Notes under the pieces: generated by a model
Database searches by the model: none
The model's input: only the letters and a program-made list of their open reading frames with translations
What the model was told of the DNA's origin: nothing
Source: Cupriavidus sp. WGlv3
GTDB lineage: Bacteria; Pseudomonadota; Gammaproteobacteria; Burkholderiales; Burkholderiaceae
NCBI RefSeq assembly: GCF_023952475.1
Contig: NZ_JALHRX010000016.1
Coordinates: 1 to 64,000, forward strand
Reading direction: 5' to 3'
Length of the DNA stretch: 64,000 bases
Position numbers and translations under genes: made by a program
Shown here: positions 7,169-17,156 of the stretch, in pieces
Numbering within the stretch: the first letter of the stretch is position 1
Layout of the letters: the number at the start of each line of letters is the position of its first letter

Positions 7169-8236
7169 TCAGGCCATGGCGTGCTGCGGCACGCTGCGCA
7201 TCAGATGGTGGCGCGCCGCGTGGCGCATGCACGCGGCGACGTCGATGCTGCGGAAAGCGTGGTCGTGCAGCGTGACGGTGACTTCGTCGTCCGGGCCGAA
7301 GGTCAGCTCGCGCTCGCCGTCCAGCGCGACGACGCCGCTGCGCTGGCGCACGCGATGGGGGCGGCCGTGCGCCAGCCGCTGCCAGCCGGCAATGGGTACG
7401 GTGCACATCAGGCCGGGCGCAATCGGCGCGCTCAGTTCGAATTCGCCCGCGCCCGGCGCGGCCAGTTCGATTGCAAGGCCGCCCGCTTCACGCCGACCCA
7501 CCGGCTCGAGCAAGCCGGCGATGGAGGACAGGCCGATCGCCTCGGGATCGGCAAACGACACATAGACCGCGGCCAGCGTGTCGGTCTTCCACAGCGCGCG
7601 CGCGCCGATGAAGTGTTCGTGCGAGATCACCGCATCGACCAGCGCGATGTCGCGGCGGAAGTTGCCATTGCCGTCGCGGATGACGATGTCCAGGCGCTTG
7701 TTCGACGCCAGCGCCTGGCTGGCGGGAATGCGTCCGGTGGCATAGAGGCCGGTGGCGAGCCCGGTGACGGTGGGTTCGCGCATCTCGGGGTAGGCATTGT
7801 TGGTGCCGGTCGACAGTCCCGCGATCGGCACCGCGCCGCACTCGCGCACCACGGCGCGGTGGGTGCCGTCGCCGCCCAGCACGATGATGGCGGCGACGCC
7901 CGCATCCGCCATGCAGCGCGCGGCATGCAGCGTGTCGTCGACGCGCGAGGCCACCGGCATGTCGAGATACACGACCTCGGGCAGGCTCGAATCCGGGCCC
8001 TGCCGATGCGCCAGGTGCCGTGCCAGCATGACGCGCAGCCCCTCGCGGTCGGGCATCATCAGCACGCGCCGCACGCCGCAGGACGACAGCGCGGCCAGCA
8101 GGCGCAACACGATATTGACGCGGTCGGCCAGCTGCAGGCTGTTGGCGTTGGCGATCACGCGGCGGATGTCGCGCGCCGAAACCGGATTGGCGATGATGCC
8201 GACCAGCGGCGCATCGGCGAACCTTGGCTGCCCCAT
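7169..8236 (-). CDS. acoX: AcoX, NAD-kinase-like protein of the acetoin operon
   Basis: A 355-residue ATP-NAD/diacylglycerol-kinase-fold protein. GIIANPVSARDIRRV (about 13-27) and the nucleotide loop GGDGT (121-125) mark the kinase fold. AcoX is co-transcribed with acoABC in Cupriavidus, but its biochemical role is unsettled. The start at 8236 (MGQPRF) has an AGGAGACA ribosome site; a longer frame to 8281 would run into the sigma-54 promoter at 8277-8292 and is rejected. First gene of the operon. Confidence 0.9.
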   Translation of the reverse strand: MGQPRFADAPLVGIIANPVSARDIRRVIANANSLQLADRVNIVLRLLAALSSCGVRRVLMMPDREGLRVMLARHLAHRQGPDSSLPEVVYLDMPVASRVDDTLHAARCMADAGVAAIIVLGGDGTHRAVVRECGAVPIAGLSTGTNNAYPEMREPTVTGLATGLYATGRIPASQALASNKRLDIVIRDGNGNFRRDIALVDAVISHEHFIGARALWKTDTLAAVYVSFADPEAIGLSSIAGLLEPVGRREAGGLAIELAAPGAGEFELSAPIAPGLMCTVPIAGWQRLAHGRPHRVRQRSGVVALDGERELTFGPDDEVTVTLHDHAFRSIDVAACMRHAARHHLMRSVPQHAMA

Positions 8237-8276
8237 TGCCTGTCTCCTGTGTTGTCGTTGTCGTGACAGGCGTATT

Positions 8277-8292
8277 TGCAACGGCTGTGCCA
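8277..8292 (-). promoter_or_regulatory. Sigma-54 promoter of acoXABC
   Basis: On the minus strand the sequence TGGCACAGCCGTTGCA has the invariant GG and GC exactly 10 bp apart, matching the -24/-12 consensus TGGCAC-N5-TTGCA at every conserved position. It lies about 40 bp upstream of the acoX ATG. Acetoin operons in Cupriavidus are known to depend on sigma-54 and AcoR, so this is the expected promoter. Confidence 0.9.
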
Positions 8293-8406
8293 GTGGCGGG
8301 ATGGCACAAAGGAGGCAGTTGCGGTGCCCTGACTTCAGGGATAACCCGCAAAAATCGCTGCCGTTTTCGCCAGACCAGCGGCTCAGACGACCACCACGGC
8401 GAGACA

Positions 8407-8439
8407 GGTGTCACAGTACAGATGTACAGGCTGGACACC
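8407..8439. promoter_or_regulatory. Candidate AcoR enhancer site
   Basis: GGTGTC at 8407-8412 and its complement GACACC at 8434-8439 flank a core with a second symmetric element (GTAC-AGAT-GTAC, 8416-8427). The dyad is 115-160 bp upstream of the sigma-54 promoter, the normal distance for an enhancer-binding protein. Assignment to AcoR is inference. Confidence 0.45.
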
Positions 8440-8570
8440 CGTATCACCATGACCGGCCCACGCGCGCCGATTACTGGCGGGAATACCTGCATAGCCAATA
8501 TTCAATGGTTCGGGGTGGCCGCCTGCGCCAGACTTTCGTCCTCGCCATAGCAAGACAACGAGGAGACGAC

Positions 8571-9515
8571 ATGGATACCCGCTGGATCGCAGTACTGGTG
8601 GAAAAATTCGGCCACAGCTTCAGTGGCTATGACCTGCAGACCGGCGCGCGCCGCTTTACCGTGCCGCTGCCGGAATACCCCCACGAATTCGCCATCGACC
8701 GCGCCCGGCTGCTGGGCTATGTCGGCCACTATGGCGTGCAGACCTTTGCCCATCCCGGCGACGGCGGCGCGGCGGTGATCGCGGTCGACCTGGCACGCGG
8801 CGAGCGCCATGCTGTGCTGGACTGCGCGCCCTGGCATCGCATCCACGGCCTGCAGATCGACGCGCATGGCCGCGTCTATGCGCTGAGCGAGCGCGAAGAC
8901 ATGCTGCTGGTGTTCGAAGCGCCATCGGCTCGCCAGACGCCGGATCGCGCGGTGCCTTCCGGCGGCGTCAAGAGCCACTTGTTCGTGCTGTCGCGCGACG
9001 GCCAGCGTGCCTATGTCACCAGCCTGCTGTCGCACACCGTGACGCTGGTCCATCCCTACGACGCCACGCGCCCGCCGCTGGCCGCGCATGCCGGCCGGCG
9101 TCCGGAAGGCTGCTGCCTGAGCCCCGACGAATCCATGCTCTATGTCGCCAGCCGGGATGAGCATCGGATCACGCGGCTGGACGCCCATACCCTCGCAGAA
9201 TTGGGTACGGTCGACACCGGCGAGGACCCGACCCGGCTCTACTGGTCGCCCTGCAACCGGCTGATTGCGCTCAACTATGGCGAGCGCAGCCTGCGCTTCT
9301 TTGACCCGTACACGCTGGCGGAACTGGCCCGGGTCGATACCGGCGCCAAACCCATCGCGCTGGCCTTCCATCCCGCCGACCCGGGCCGCGCCTGGCTGGC
9401 CCTGAATGACGACAGCGTCGGCGTGCTCGACCTGCGCACGCTCGCCTTGCGCCACGCCTTTGCCACCGGCAAGGAGCCGGATGGACTGGCGATCCTGGCG
9501 CTGCCGCGCCAATAG
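8571..9515 (+). CDS. YncE-like beta-propeller protein
   Basis: A 314-residue protein made of WD/YVTN-type beta-propeller repeats. Examples of the repeat pattern are SRDGQRAYVTSLLSHTVTLV, SPDESMLYVASRDEHRITRL, SPCNRLIALNYGERSLRFF and the HPADPGRAWLALNDDSVGVL blade, each followed by a Gly-rich turn. No signal peptide is visible, so it is probably cytoplasmic. The ATG at 8571 follows GAGGAGACGAC. It starts a plus-strand operon with an MFS transporter and an amidohydrolase. It could be a lactonase-type propeller, but I see no decisive metal-binding residues. Confidence 0.75.
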   Translation: MDTRWIAVLVEKFGHSFSGYDLQTGARRFTVPLPEYPHEFAIDRARLLGYVGHYGVQTFAHPGDGGAAVIAVDLARGERHAVLDCAPWHRIHGLQIDAHGRVYALSEREDMLLVFEAPSARQTPDRAVPSGGVKSHLFVLSRDGQRAYVTSLLSHTVTLVHPYDATRPPLAAHAGRRPEGCCLSPDESMLYVASRDEHRITRLDAHTLAELGTVDTGEDPTRLYWSPCNRLIALNYGERSLRFFDPYTLAELARVDTGAKPIALAFHPADPGRAWLALNDDSVGVLDLRTLALRHAFATGKEPDGLAILALPRQ

Positions 9516-9587
9516 CCCGCCACCCCTGAACCAAGACACGGTGCCGCAGCCCCGGCGCGCTCGCTGACGGCAACCCTGGAGGAGACC

Positions 9588-10904
9588 ATGACCATTTCGC
9601 AGCCCGCGGGCGGCGCCTGCACGCCCGCCCTCGATTCCCGCACCGACATTCCGGCCCAGCGCTGGTGGCGCGTGATCCCGCCCATCCTGATGGTGTGCAT
9701 CGTGTCCTATATGGACCGCGTCAATATCGCCTTTGCCATGCCCGGCGGCATGAGTGAAGCGCTCGGCATCGGCGCCGGCATGGCGGGCCTGGCCGGCGGC
9801 ATCTTCTTTGCCGGCTATCTGTTCCTGCAGGTTCCCGGCGGCAAGCTGGCGGTGCGCGGCAGCGGCCGCAGGTTTATCGCCTGGTCGATGCTGGCGTGGG
9901 CGGTGCTGTCGTTGCTGACCGGGCTGGTGCGCAACGAGACCGAACTGCTGATCTTGCGTTTTGCACTGGGCGTGGCCGAGGGCGGCATGCTGCCGGTGGT
10001 GCTGACCATGGTCGGCAACTGGTTTCCCGACCATGAGCGTGGCCGCGCCAATGCGCTGGTGATCCTGTTCGTGCCGATCGCGGGCATGATCACCGCGCCG
10101 TTGTCGGGGCTGGTGATCGCTGCACTCGACTGGCGCTGGCTGTTTATCATCGAAGGCCTGATCTCGGCGCTGTGCCTGGGCCTCTGGTGGCTGCTGGCTT
10201 GCGACCGTCCGCAGGAAGCGCGCTGGATCAGCGCGGCCGAACGCGACTATGTGCTGGGCCGGCTGCATGCAGAGCAGCAGCACGCCGCGCCGGCAAGCGC
10301 GCCGGCAAGCGAGCCCGCCACGCGCACGGTGCTGGCGCGGCTGCTGCGGGATGCCGTGATCTGGCGCCTGATCGGGCTGAATTTCCTGTACCAGATGGGC
10401 ATCTACGGTTACACGCTGTGGCTGCCCACCATCCTCAAAAACCTGACCCACGGTGGCATGGGACAAGTGGGCTTGCTGGCGATGGTGCCTTATGTGGGCA
10501 CCATGGCCGGCATCCTGCTGGTGTCGGTCTGGTCCGACCGCAGCGGGCGCCGGCGCGCCTTCGTGACGTGGCCGCTGCTGGCCTTTGCCGCGTGCCTGGC
10601 CGGTTCGGTCTGGTTCCACGCCAACACCTGGCTGGCCTATGGGCTATTGGTTGGTTGCGGCGTCTGCCTGCAAGCGGCGGCGGGCGTGTTCTGGACCTTG
10701 CCGCCCCGGCTGCTGGCGGCGGACGACGCCGGCGTGGCGCGCGGCCTGATCAATGCGCTCGGCAATCTCGGCGGGTTCTGCGGACCCTACGCGGTCGGCC
10801 TGCTGATCCAACATGTCGATGCCGGTGCCGGCGTCTACCTGCTCGCCGGCGCGCTGGTACTGGCCGCGGCAATGGCGGCAACCTTGCCTGAGCGTTGCCG
10901 ATGA
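9588..10904 (+). CDS. MFS transporter, anion:cation symporter type
   Basis: A 438-residue major-facilitator permease. The opening segment SYMDRVNIAFAMP in helix 1 is the signature of the anion:cation symporter subfamily that takes up organic acids such as phthalate, hexuronate or tartrate. Twelve hydrophobic segments, the RFALGVAEGGMLPVV helix and a charged central loop (about 205-240) fit the fold. An AGGAGACC ribosome site precedes the ATG. Its last bases overlap the amidohydrolase start (ATGA), so the two are co-translated and probably handle one substrate. Confidence 0.88.
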   Translation: MTISQPAGGACTPALDSRTDIPAQRWWRVIPPILMVCIVSYMDRVNIAFAMPGGMSEALGIGAGMAGLAGGIFFAGYLFLQVPGGKLAVRGSGRRFIAWSMLAWAVLSLLTGLVRNETELLILRFALGVAEGGMLPVVLTMVGNWFPDHERGRANALVILFVPIAGMITAPLSGLVIAALDWRWLFIIEGLISALCLGLWWLLACDRPQEARWISAAERDYVLGRLHAEQQHAAPASAPASEPATRTVLARLLRDAVIWRLIGLNFLYQMGIYGYTLWLPTILKNLTHGGMGQVGLLAMVPYVGTMAGILLVSVWSDRSGRRRAFVTWPLLAFAACLAGSVWFHANTWLAYGLLVGCGVCLQAAAGVFWTLPPRLLAADDAGVARGLINALGNLGGFCGPYAVGLLIQHVDAGAGVYLLAGALVLAAAMAATLPERCR

Positions 10905-11878
10905 CGCGCGGCCTCGGGTCCCGCGGCGCGCCGCTGGCCATCGTCGATGCCCATCACCACCTGTGGCGGCTCGATCGCGGTCATTATCCCTGGCTGCAGG
11001 ACGCCTACCAGCCGGCCGCGTTTTTCCTTGGCGACTACCACACGCTGCGGCAGGACTACCTGCCGGCACAGTACCGGCGCGATACGCAAGGCGACGGCCA
11101 CGTCACGGTGCTGGCCACGGTCCACGTCGAAGCCGAGCGCGACCGCGGCGAGGCGGTCGCCGAAACCGCATGGCTGCACGAGCCGGGCTGGCCGCAAGGC
11201 ATGGCCGCAGCGGTGGTGGCCTACGCGCCGTTCGGCACGCCCGGCTGTGCCGCATTGCTGGCGCGCCAGGCGAGTTTCGCGCGCGTGCGTGGCATCCGCT
11301 GCAAGCCCCTGACCGCCAGCACGCCGGACGAATCGGTGGCCGGCAAGGCGGGCTCGATGCAGGACCACGCCTGGCTGGATGACCTGGCGCGCCTGCCGCG
11401 CCTCGGGCTGTCATGGGACTTGCGCGTGCCGTTCTGGCACTTGGCCGAGGCGGCGCAGGTCGCGGCCGCCCTGCCGGACCTGCGCATTGCGCTGAACCAC
11501 ACCGGCCTGCCGCTGGACCGTTCCGACGCCGGCCTGGCGCATTGGCGCCGCGGCATGGCGGCGCTCGCCGCCTGCCCCAACGTGATGGTCAAGCTGTCCG
11601 AGTTCGGGCTGCCCGGCGGCCGCTGGGATGCGGCGGGCAACCGCCGCATCGTGCGCGAGACGCTGGCGATCTTCGGTCATGAGCGCGCCATGTTTGGCAG
11701 CAACCTGCCGGTTGCCTCGCTGAGCGCCAGCTTCGGCACGGTGGTCGGCACGGTATGCGAGGCCTTGCCCGATCCCGCCGCGCGCGCCCGCGTGCTGGCG
11801 GAGAATGCCGCGCGCTTCTACCGCATTGCGCGTGCGGACATGGCGCAGCCGCCGGTAGGACACTTCGGATCCCGCTGA
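10901..11878 (+). CDS. Amidohydrolase family TIM-barrel hydrolase
   Basis: A 325-residue metal-dependent hydrolase of the amidohydrolase-2 (COG3618) group, which includes sugar-lactone and dicarboxylic-lactone hydrolases. The N-terminal metal motif is DAHHHLW; ALNHTGLP in mid-barrel and FGSNLPVASL near the C-terminus supply further conserved His/Asp/Asn positions. The ATG at 10901 overlaps the MFS stop by four bases and is preferred over a TTG six bases upstream. The lactone-hydrolase role is inferred from the family and from the neighbouring organic-acid permease. Confidence 0.8.
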   Translation: MTRGLGSRGAPLAIVDAHHHLWRLDRGHYPWLQDAYQPAAFFLGDYHTLRQDYLPAQYRRDTQGDGHVTVLATVHVEAERDRGEAVAETAWLHEPGWPQGMAAAVVAYAPFGTPGCAALLARQASFARVRGIRCKPLTASTPDESVAGKAGSMQDHAWLDDLARLPRLGLSWDLRVPFWHLAEAAQVAAALPDLRIALNHTGLPLDRSDAGLAHWRRGMAALAACPNVMVKLSEFGLPGGRWDAAGNRRIVRETLAIFGHERAMFGSNLPVASLSASFGTVVGTVCEALPDPAARARVLAENAARFYRIARADMAQPPVGHFGSR

Positions 11879-11935
11879 GCCGTCGGCCGCGCCGGCGGCG
11901 TGCATGCTATAAGGACGTGACGCCCGCACACCGCC

Positions 11936-12925
11936 ATGTCCCAGCCACAGAACCTGTTGTCCAGCGCCGCCACGCTGCGCAAACGCCTGCAAATGCGCCA
12001 TCTGCGGCTGGTGCTGGCGCTGGCCGGGCACGGCACGCTGCGCGGTGCCGCCGCAGAGATGGCGTTGACCCAGCCGGCGGCCACCAAGGCGCTGCAGGAA
12101 CTGGAAGACACCGTGGGCGCGCTGCTGTTCACGCGCCACGCCCGCGGCATCGTGCCGACGCTGTTCGGCGAAGCGCTGATCCGCTACGCCCGCGTGGTGC
12201 TGTCCGATCTCGATGCGCTGCGCGACGAGTTTGCCGCGATCGCCGCGGGCGAGGTCGGCAAGGTGCGGATCGGCGCCATCCTCGCGCCGGTGCCCGATCT
12301 GCTCACCGGCGCGATCAACGGCCTGAAGGCGCGCTACCCGCACCTGCATATCTCGCTGCAGGTGGATACCAGCGACGTGCTGGTGCAGGCGTTGCGGCAG
12401 GATGCCCTCGACGTGGTGGTGGGCCGCATCCCGGCGGACGCGCTGGCGCAAGACCTGGCGTTCGAGCCGCTGTGCGATGAGACCTTGTCGGTCGTCGCCG
12501 GCACGGCGCACCCGCAGGCCGGCAAGCGCGCGGTGCGGCTGGCGTCGCTGGCGCGCTATCCCTGGATCATCCAGCCCGCTGCCAGCCCGATGCGGCAGAT
12601 CATCGACCAGGCCTTCCGCGACGCGCGCGTGCCGCCGCCCGAGGATGTCATCGAGACCTCATCCATCATGGCAACGCTGCCCTTGCTGGCCGCCAGCGAA
12701 CGCGTAGCGGTGGTGCCCGACGCGATCGCGCGCTACTTTGCCGAGCTGGGCGCGCTGGCGATCCTGCCGGTGGCGATGCGCGGCCGGCTGGTGCCCTATG
12801 GCCTGGTCACGCGCAAGCGCCGGGCGTCCACGCCGGGCATGCGGCTGCTGGCCGATGCGCTGCGCACGGCCTGCGCGTCCAGCCGGCCCGGCCCTACGAC
12901 TGCTCCCCGCCGTCGCGCCGGTTAG
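11936..12925 (+). CDS. LysR-type transcriptional regulator
   Basis: A 329-residue LysR regulator. Residues 19-78 form the winged helix (LRLVLALAGHGTLRGAAAEM...TQPAATKALQELE), and the co-inducer domain follows from about 105 (GKVRIGAILAPVPDLL). It lies 57 bp after the amidohydrolase on the same strand, so it probably controls the propeller/MFS/amidohydrolase operon; unusually for LysR it is downstream, not divergent. Its end overlaps that of the convergent acoR gene by 32 bp. Confidence 0.88.
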   Translation: MSQPQNLLSSAATLRKRLQMRHLRLVLALAGHGTLRGAAAEMALTQPAATKALQELEDTVGALLFTRHARGIVPTLFGEALIRYARVVLSDLDALRDEFAAIAAGEVGKVRIGAILAPVPDLLTGAINGLKARYPHLHISLQVDTSDVLVQALRQDALDVVVGRIPADALAQDLAFEPLCDETLSVVAGTAHPQAGKRAVRLASLARYPWIIQPAASPMRQIIDQAFRDARVPPPEDVIETSSIMATLPLLAASERVAVVPDAIARYFAELGALAILPVAMRGRLVPYGLVTRKRRASTPGMRLLADALRTACASSRPGPTTAPRRRAG

Positions 12926-14903
12926 GCGACTGGATGCCGTAGCGCTCCATGCGCCGGTACAACGTCATGCGGCTGATGCCGATCTGGCGCGCGACCGCGC
13001 TCAGGTTCCAGCCCGAGGCGCGCAGGTACTGCATCAGCAGCATGCCCTCGGGGGGCAGCTGGTGCGGGTCGAACGGGGCGGCGGTATCGTGGTCCGGGGC
13101 GCGATCTTCGACCGGTGCCGGCTCGGCCGCTACGGCAGCCGGTTCGGCGGTGCCGGCGACGGCATCGGGCAGGTCGTGCACATCGATATAGCCGCCGCTG
13201 CAGACCGCGCGCGCGTACTCCAGCACGTTGCGCAGCTCGCGCAGGTTGCCCGGCCAGCGGTGGCGGCGCAGCCGCGCGCTGGCCGCCGGTGACAGCGTCA
13301 CCGGTTCGCCCGCGCCTTCCTGCAGCAGCTTGCGCACCAGCCAGTCGAGGTCGGTGCGGGCGCGCAGCGGCGGCAGTTCGAAGCGCGCGCCGTTGAGGCG
13401 GTAGTAGAGGTCCTCGCGGAAGCGGCCTTCGGCCACCAGCTGTTCCAGGCGATGGTGCGTGGCCGAAATCACGCGCAGGCGTACCGGCACCGGGCGCGCG
13501 GCGCCAACCGGCAGCACCTCGCCTTCGGCCAGCACGCGCAGCAGCCGCGACTGCAGCTCGCGCGGCATGTCGCCGATTTCGTCCAGGAACAGCGTGCCGC
13601 CGTCGGCCTCCTGGATCAGCCCGCGCTTGCCGCGCGAGCCGGCGCCCGAAAAGCTGTTGGGCAGGTGGCCGAACAGCTCGCTCTCGATCAGCGTCTCGGG
13701 AATCGCCGCGCAGTTCACCGCGACGAAAGGTCCGGCACGGCGCGCGCTGGCCTGGTGCAGCGCCTTGGCAAAGAACTCCTTGCCGCTGCCGGTTTCGCCC
13801 TGGATCAGCAGGTGGATCGGTGAATCGACCAAACGTGCGGCGCGCTCCAGTTGCTGCGCCAGCGCGGCATCGCCGCCGCTGAGCGCGGCCAGCGGCGCCG
13901 GCATCGTCACCTGCGCCGGTGCCGCGGGCGCCTGCCAGCCCAGCGCGGGCGGCATCACGCTCAGGTACAGCAGGCCGCCGCTGCGGTTGAGCGCGACCAG
14001 GCGCTGCTCGCTGGGGCGCGAGTAGACATAGCGGCCCAGGTCTTCGAGCCGGGCGTCGAACAAGGTCTCGAACGGCTGCCCGAGTACGGTCGTGCCCGGC
14101 ATGCCGGCCAGTTCGGTCTCCAGCATCAGGCGGGCGCGATGGTTGTGGCCGACGATGCGGCCGGCATCGTCGAGCGCCAGCAGGTATTCCGGGTTGACGT
14201 CGACAAATTCGGGCGCGACGTTCAGCTTCAGGATCCAGTCGCGCCGGTGCGCGCGCAGGAAGTTGGCGTTCTCGATATGCGCGGCGTAGATGCGCACCAT
14301 CTGCAGCGCCAGGCCCTGGCTGTCCTTGGCCTGCGGCGAGACCAGCGCCGAGATGTCGAGGATGGCGTGCAGCTTGCCATGCGTGTCGAACAGCGGCGCC
14401 GCGGTGCAGGTCAGCGGAATATGAGTGGCGTCGAAATGGTCGGCCTGGTGCACTGTCAGCGCCTGCCCGGTGACCAGCGCGGTGCCGACCGCGCAGGTGC
14501 CGGCGCCGCTCTCGCTCCATTCGGCGCCGAGGTAGAGGCCGGCGTGGCGCAGCGCGGCATCGGCGTGGGTATCGCCGATATAGTCGACCGTGACGCCCTG
14601 CGCATCGGTCAGCAGCACCACGTAGCCCAGCGCCGCCACCTGCGCGTGTAGGCTCTGCAAGCCGTGGCGGGCGATGCGGGCGAAGTCGTCGATGCGTTCC
14701 TGGTGTTCGCGCAGGCGCGTCTGCGGCAGGATGCGGGCCTCCTGCATGCGCGACGGGTCGAGCCCGTACTGGTGCACGCAGCGCCGCCATGAATTCTGGA
14801 TGATCGCGTCATGCGCGATGCGCTCCGCGAGCAGGGCTGGCGGGGATAGGTAGGCGGTGGCCTGGACCACCGTCTCGATGTGCTCGCGTTGCCGCAGGTC
14901 CAT
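12894..14903 (-). CDS. acoR: AcoR-type sigma-54 enhancer-binding activator
   Basis: A 669-residue activator. The N-terminal GAF-type sensory region (about 75-215) and a PAS-like segment (230-320) precede the AAA+ domain: Walker A GETGSGKE (369-376), Walker B TLFLDE (437-442) and the RFREDLYYRLN sensor region. A Fis-type helix-turn-helix is near the C-terminus (LSAVARQIGISRMTLYRRM). The sigma-54-contacting GAFTGA motif reads NSFSGA (416-421). The start at 14903 follows AGGAGACA; the 70 extra residues of the longer frame look spurious. It probably activates acoXABC, 4.7 kb away. Confidence 0.85.
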   Translation of the reverse strand: MDLRQREHIETVVQATAYLSPPALLAERIAHDAIIQNSWRRCVHQYGLDPSRMQEARILPQTRLREHQERIDDFARIARHGLQSLHAQVAALGYVVLLTDAQGVTVDYIGDTHADAALRHAGLYLGAEWSESGAGTCAVGTALVTGQALTVHQADHFDATHIPLTCTAAPLFDTHGKLHAILDISALVSPQAKDSQGLALQMVRIYAAHIENANFLRAHRRDWILKLNVAPEFVDVNPEYLLALDDAGRIVGHNHRARLMLETELAGMPGTTVLGQPFETLFDARLEDLGRYVYSRPSEQRLVALNRSGGLLYLSVMPPALGWQAPAAPAQVTMPAPLAALSGGDAALAQQLERAARLVDSPIHLLIQGETGSGKEFFAKALHQASARRAGPFVAVNCAAIPETLIESELFGHLPNSFSGAGSRGKRGLIQEADGGTLFLDEIGDMPRELQSRLLRVLAEGEVLPVGAARPVPVRLRVISATHHRLEQLVAEGRFREDLYYRLNGARFELPPLRARTDLDWLVRKLLQEGAGEPVTLSPAASARLRRHRWPGNLRELRNVLEYARAVCSGGYIDVHDLPDAVAGTAEPAAVAAEPAPVEDRAPDHDTAAPFDPHQLPPEGMLLMQYLRASGWNLSAVARQIGISRMTLYRRMERYGIQSPNRRDGGEQS

Positions 14904-15123
14904 CGCTGTCTCCTGGTCGTCGCTGCCGTCGGCCCCGGGAGCTGCCGAGGGGCGGTGGATCGGGCGGACTATGCGGGCGCGTGCCTGGCTGGCCACGCCT
15001 CTGTCTGGTGTCGGCCTTCTAATGTATCCGAGCGCCTCGGCGCTATGCAAACCAGAACCGGCAGGAAATGAAAGACAGCGGCCGGCGCACGCCGCAAGTG
15101 CGGCGTGCGTCATACCGAACGGC

Positions 15124-16164
<1,041 letters not shown>

Positions 16165-16382
16165 GTCGTGGTCGGGCGGGCGGCGCACGCCACACGGGCG
16201 CCGTCCGCTGCAATGCGGATGGTTCGCTATGGTAGTGAGCCTGCGCCGATCGTGCTGGCGGCGGCTTTGCGGCCCTGCGGGCGGCGTGGGTATCGCCGGG
16301 CGCGGTGGGGCCACAGCGGGCGCAAGGATTGAGCCGCGCGCCGCTTGCCCTTACCATTCAGCCCGATGCGAAGGAACGATCG

Positions 16383-17138
16383 ATGACTCTCAAGACACTG
16401 GACGGCGCGCTGGCCCTGCTGACCCACTTCACCGTGCGCCAGCCCACCTGGGGCGTGCGCGAGCTGGCCAAGCACAGCGGCGTGCATTACGCCGTGGTGC
16501 ACCGCGTGCTGGCCACGTTTGCCGCCAACGGCTTCCTGGTGCAGGACGCGGCCACCGGCAAGTATTCGCTGGGGCTGCGGCTGTTCGAGCTGGGGCAGGT
16601 GGTGCGCAAGAGCTTCTCGCCCGACGAGATCGTGCGCCCGGTGCTGGAGAAGCTGGCCGCGCAAAGCGGCGAGACCGTGTTCCTGTCGTGGCTCGATGGC
16701 CATGAAGGCCTGTGCGTGGGGCTGGTGCACAGCCAGCACCAGCTGCGCTTTTCGATCGAGCTGGGCGAGCGCTTCCCGCTCTATGCCGGCGCGCACGCCA
16801 AGGCCATGCTGGCGTTCCAGGACGAGGCCTTTCGCGACGAGGTCTACCGCCAGGGCGTGGCGCGCATGGGTCCGCATACCGCGCTGGAACGGGAGCGCAT
16901 CGAGCAGCAGCTGGCCGAAGTGCGCGAACGCGGCTGGGCGCATACGCGCGAAGAAGCCGCGGCCAGCGTCGCCGGGCTGGCCCTGCCGCTATGGTCGCGC
17001 GACCGCAGTGCGGTGGTGGGTTCGGTCGCCATCGCCGGGCCGCAGCAGCGGCTTGACGACGCCGCCGTGCCGCGGCTGCTGGAGGCGCTGCGCGATGCCA
17101 GCGGCCGGCTGGAAGACGTGATCGGCTTCGTGCGCTGA
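16383..17138 (+). CDS. IclR-family regulator, paralogue 1
   Basis: A 251-residue IclR regulator. The N-terminal winged helix (about 1-60) contains WGVRELAKHSGVHYAVVHRVLATF, followed by the effector domain (about 75-250) with the conserved GAHAKAMLAF segment. An AAGGAAC ribosome site precedes the ATG at 16383. It is very similar along its whole length to the second IclR at 20131 (for example identical GALALLTHFTVRQP), so the two arose by duplication; the patatin gene lies between them. It is divergent from the flavin monooxygenase gene. Confidence 0.9.
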   Translation: MTLKTLDGALALLTHFTVRQPTWGVRELAKHSGVHYAVVHRVLATFAANGFLVQDAATGKYSLGLRLFELGQVVRKSFSPDEIVRPVLEKLAAQSGETVFLSWLDGHEGLCVGLVHSQHQLRFSIELGERFPLYAGAHAKAMLAFQDEAFRDEVYRQGVARMGPHTALERERIEQQLAEVRERGWAHTREEAAASVAGLALPLWSRDRSAVVGSVAIAGPQQRLDDAAVPRLLEALRDASGRLEDVIGFVR

Positions 17139-17156
17139 GGCCAGCTCAGCGCGCGA

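Larger units (their letters stand above)
8237..8570. other. Divergent control region, acoX / propeller operon
   Basis: This 334-bp gap between acoX (minus) and the beta-propeller gene (plus) holds the sigma-54 promoter for acoX (8277-8292) and a dyad at 8407-8439 suited to an upstream activator. An AGGAGA ribosome site for the plus-strand gene lies near 8560-8566. I see no clear promoter for the plus-strand operon and no small gene. Confidence 0.6.

Noticed and set aside
8502..10619. 705-codon minus-strand ORF
   Set aside because: It is antisense to the propeller and MFS genes, with Gln/His/Arg-rich low-complexity translation and no domain.
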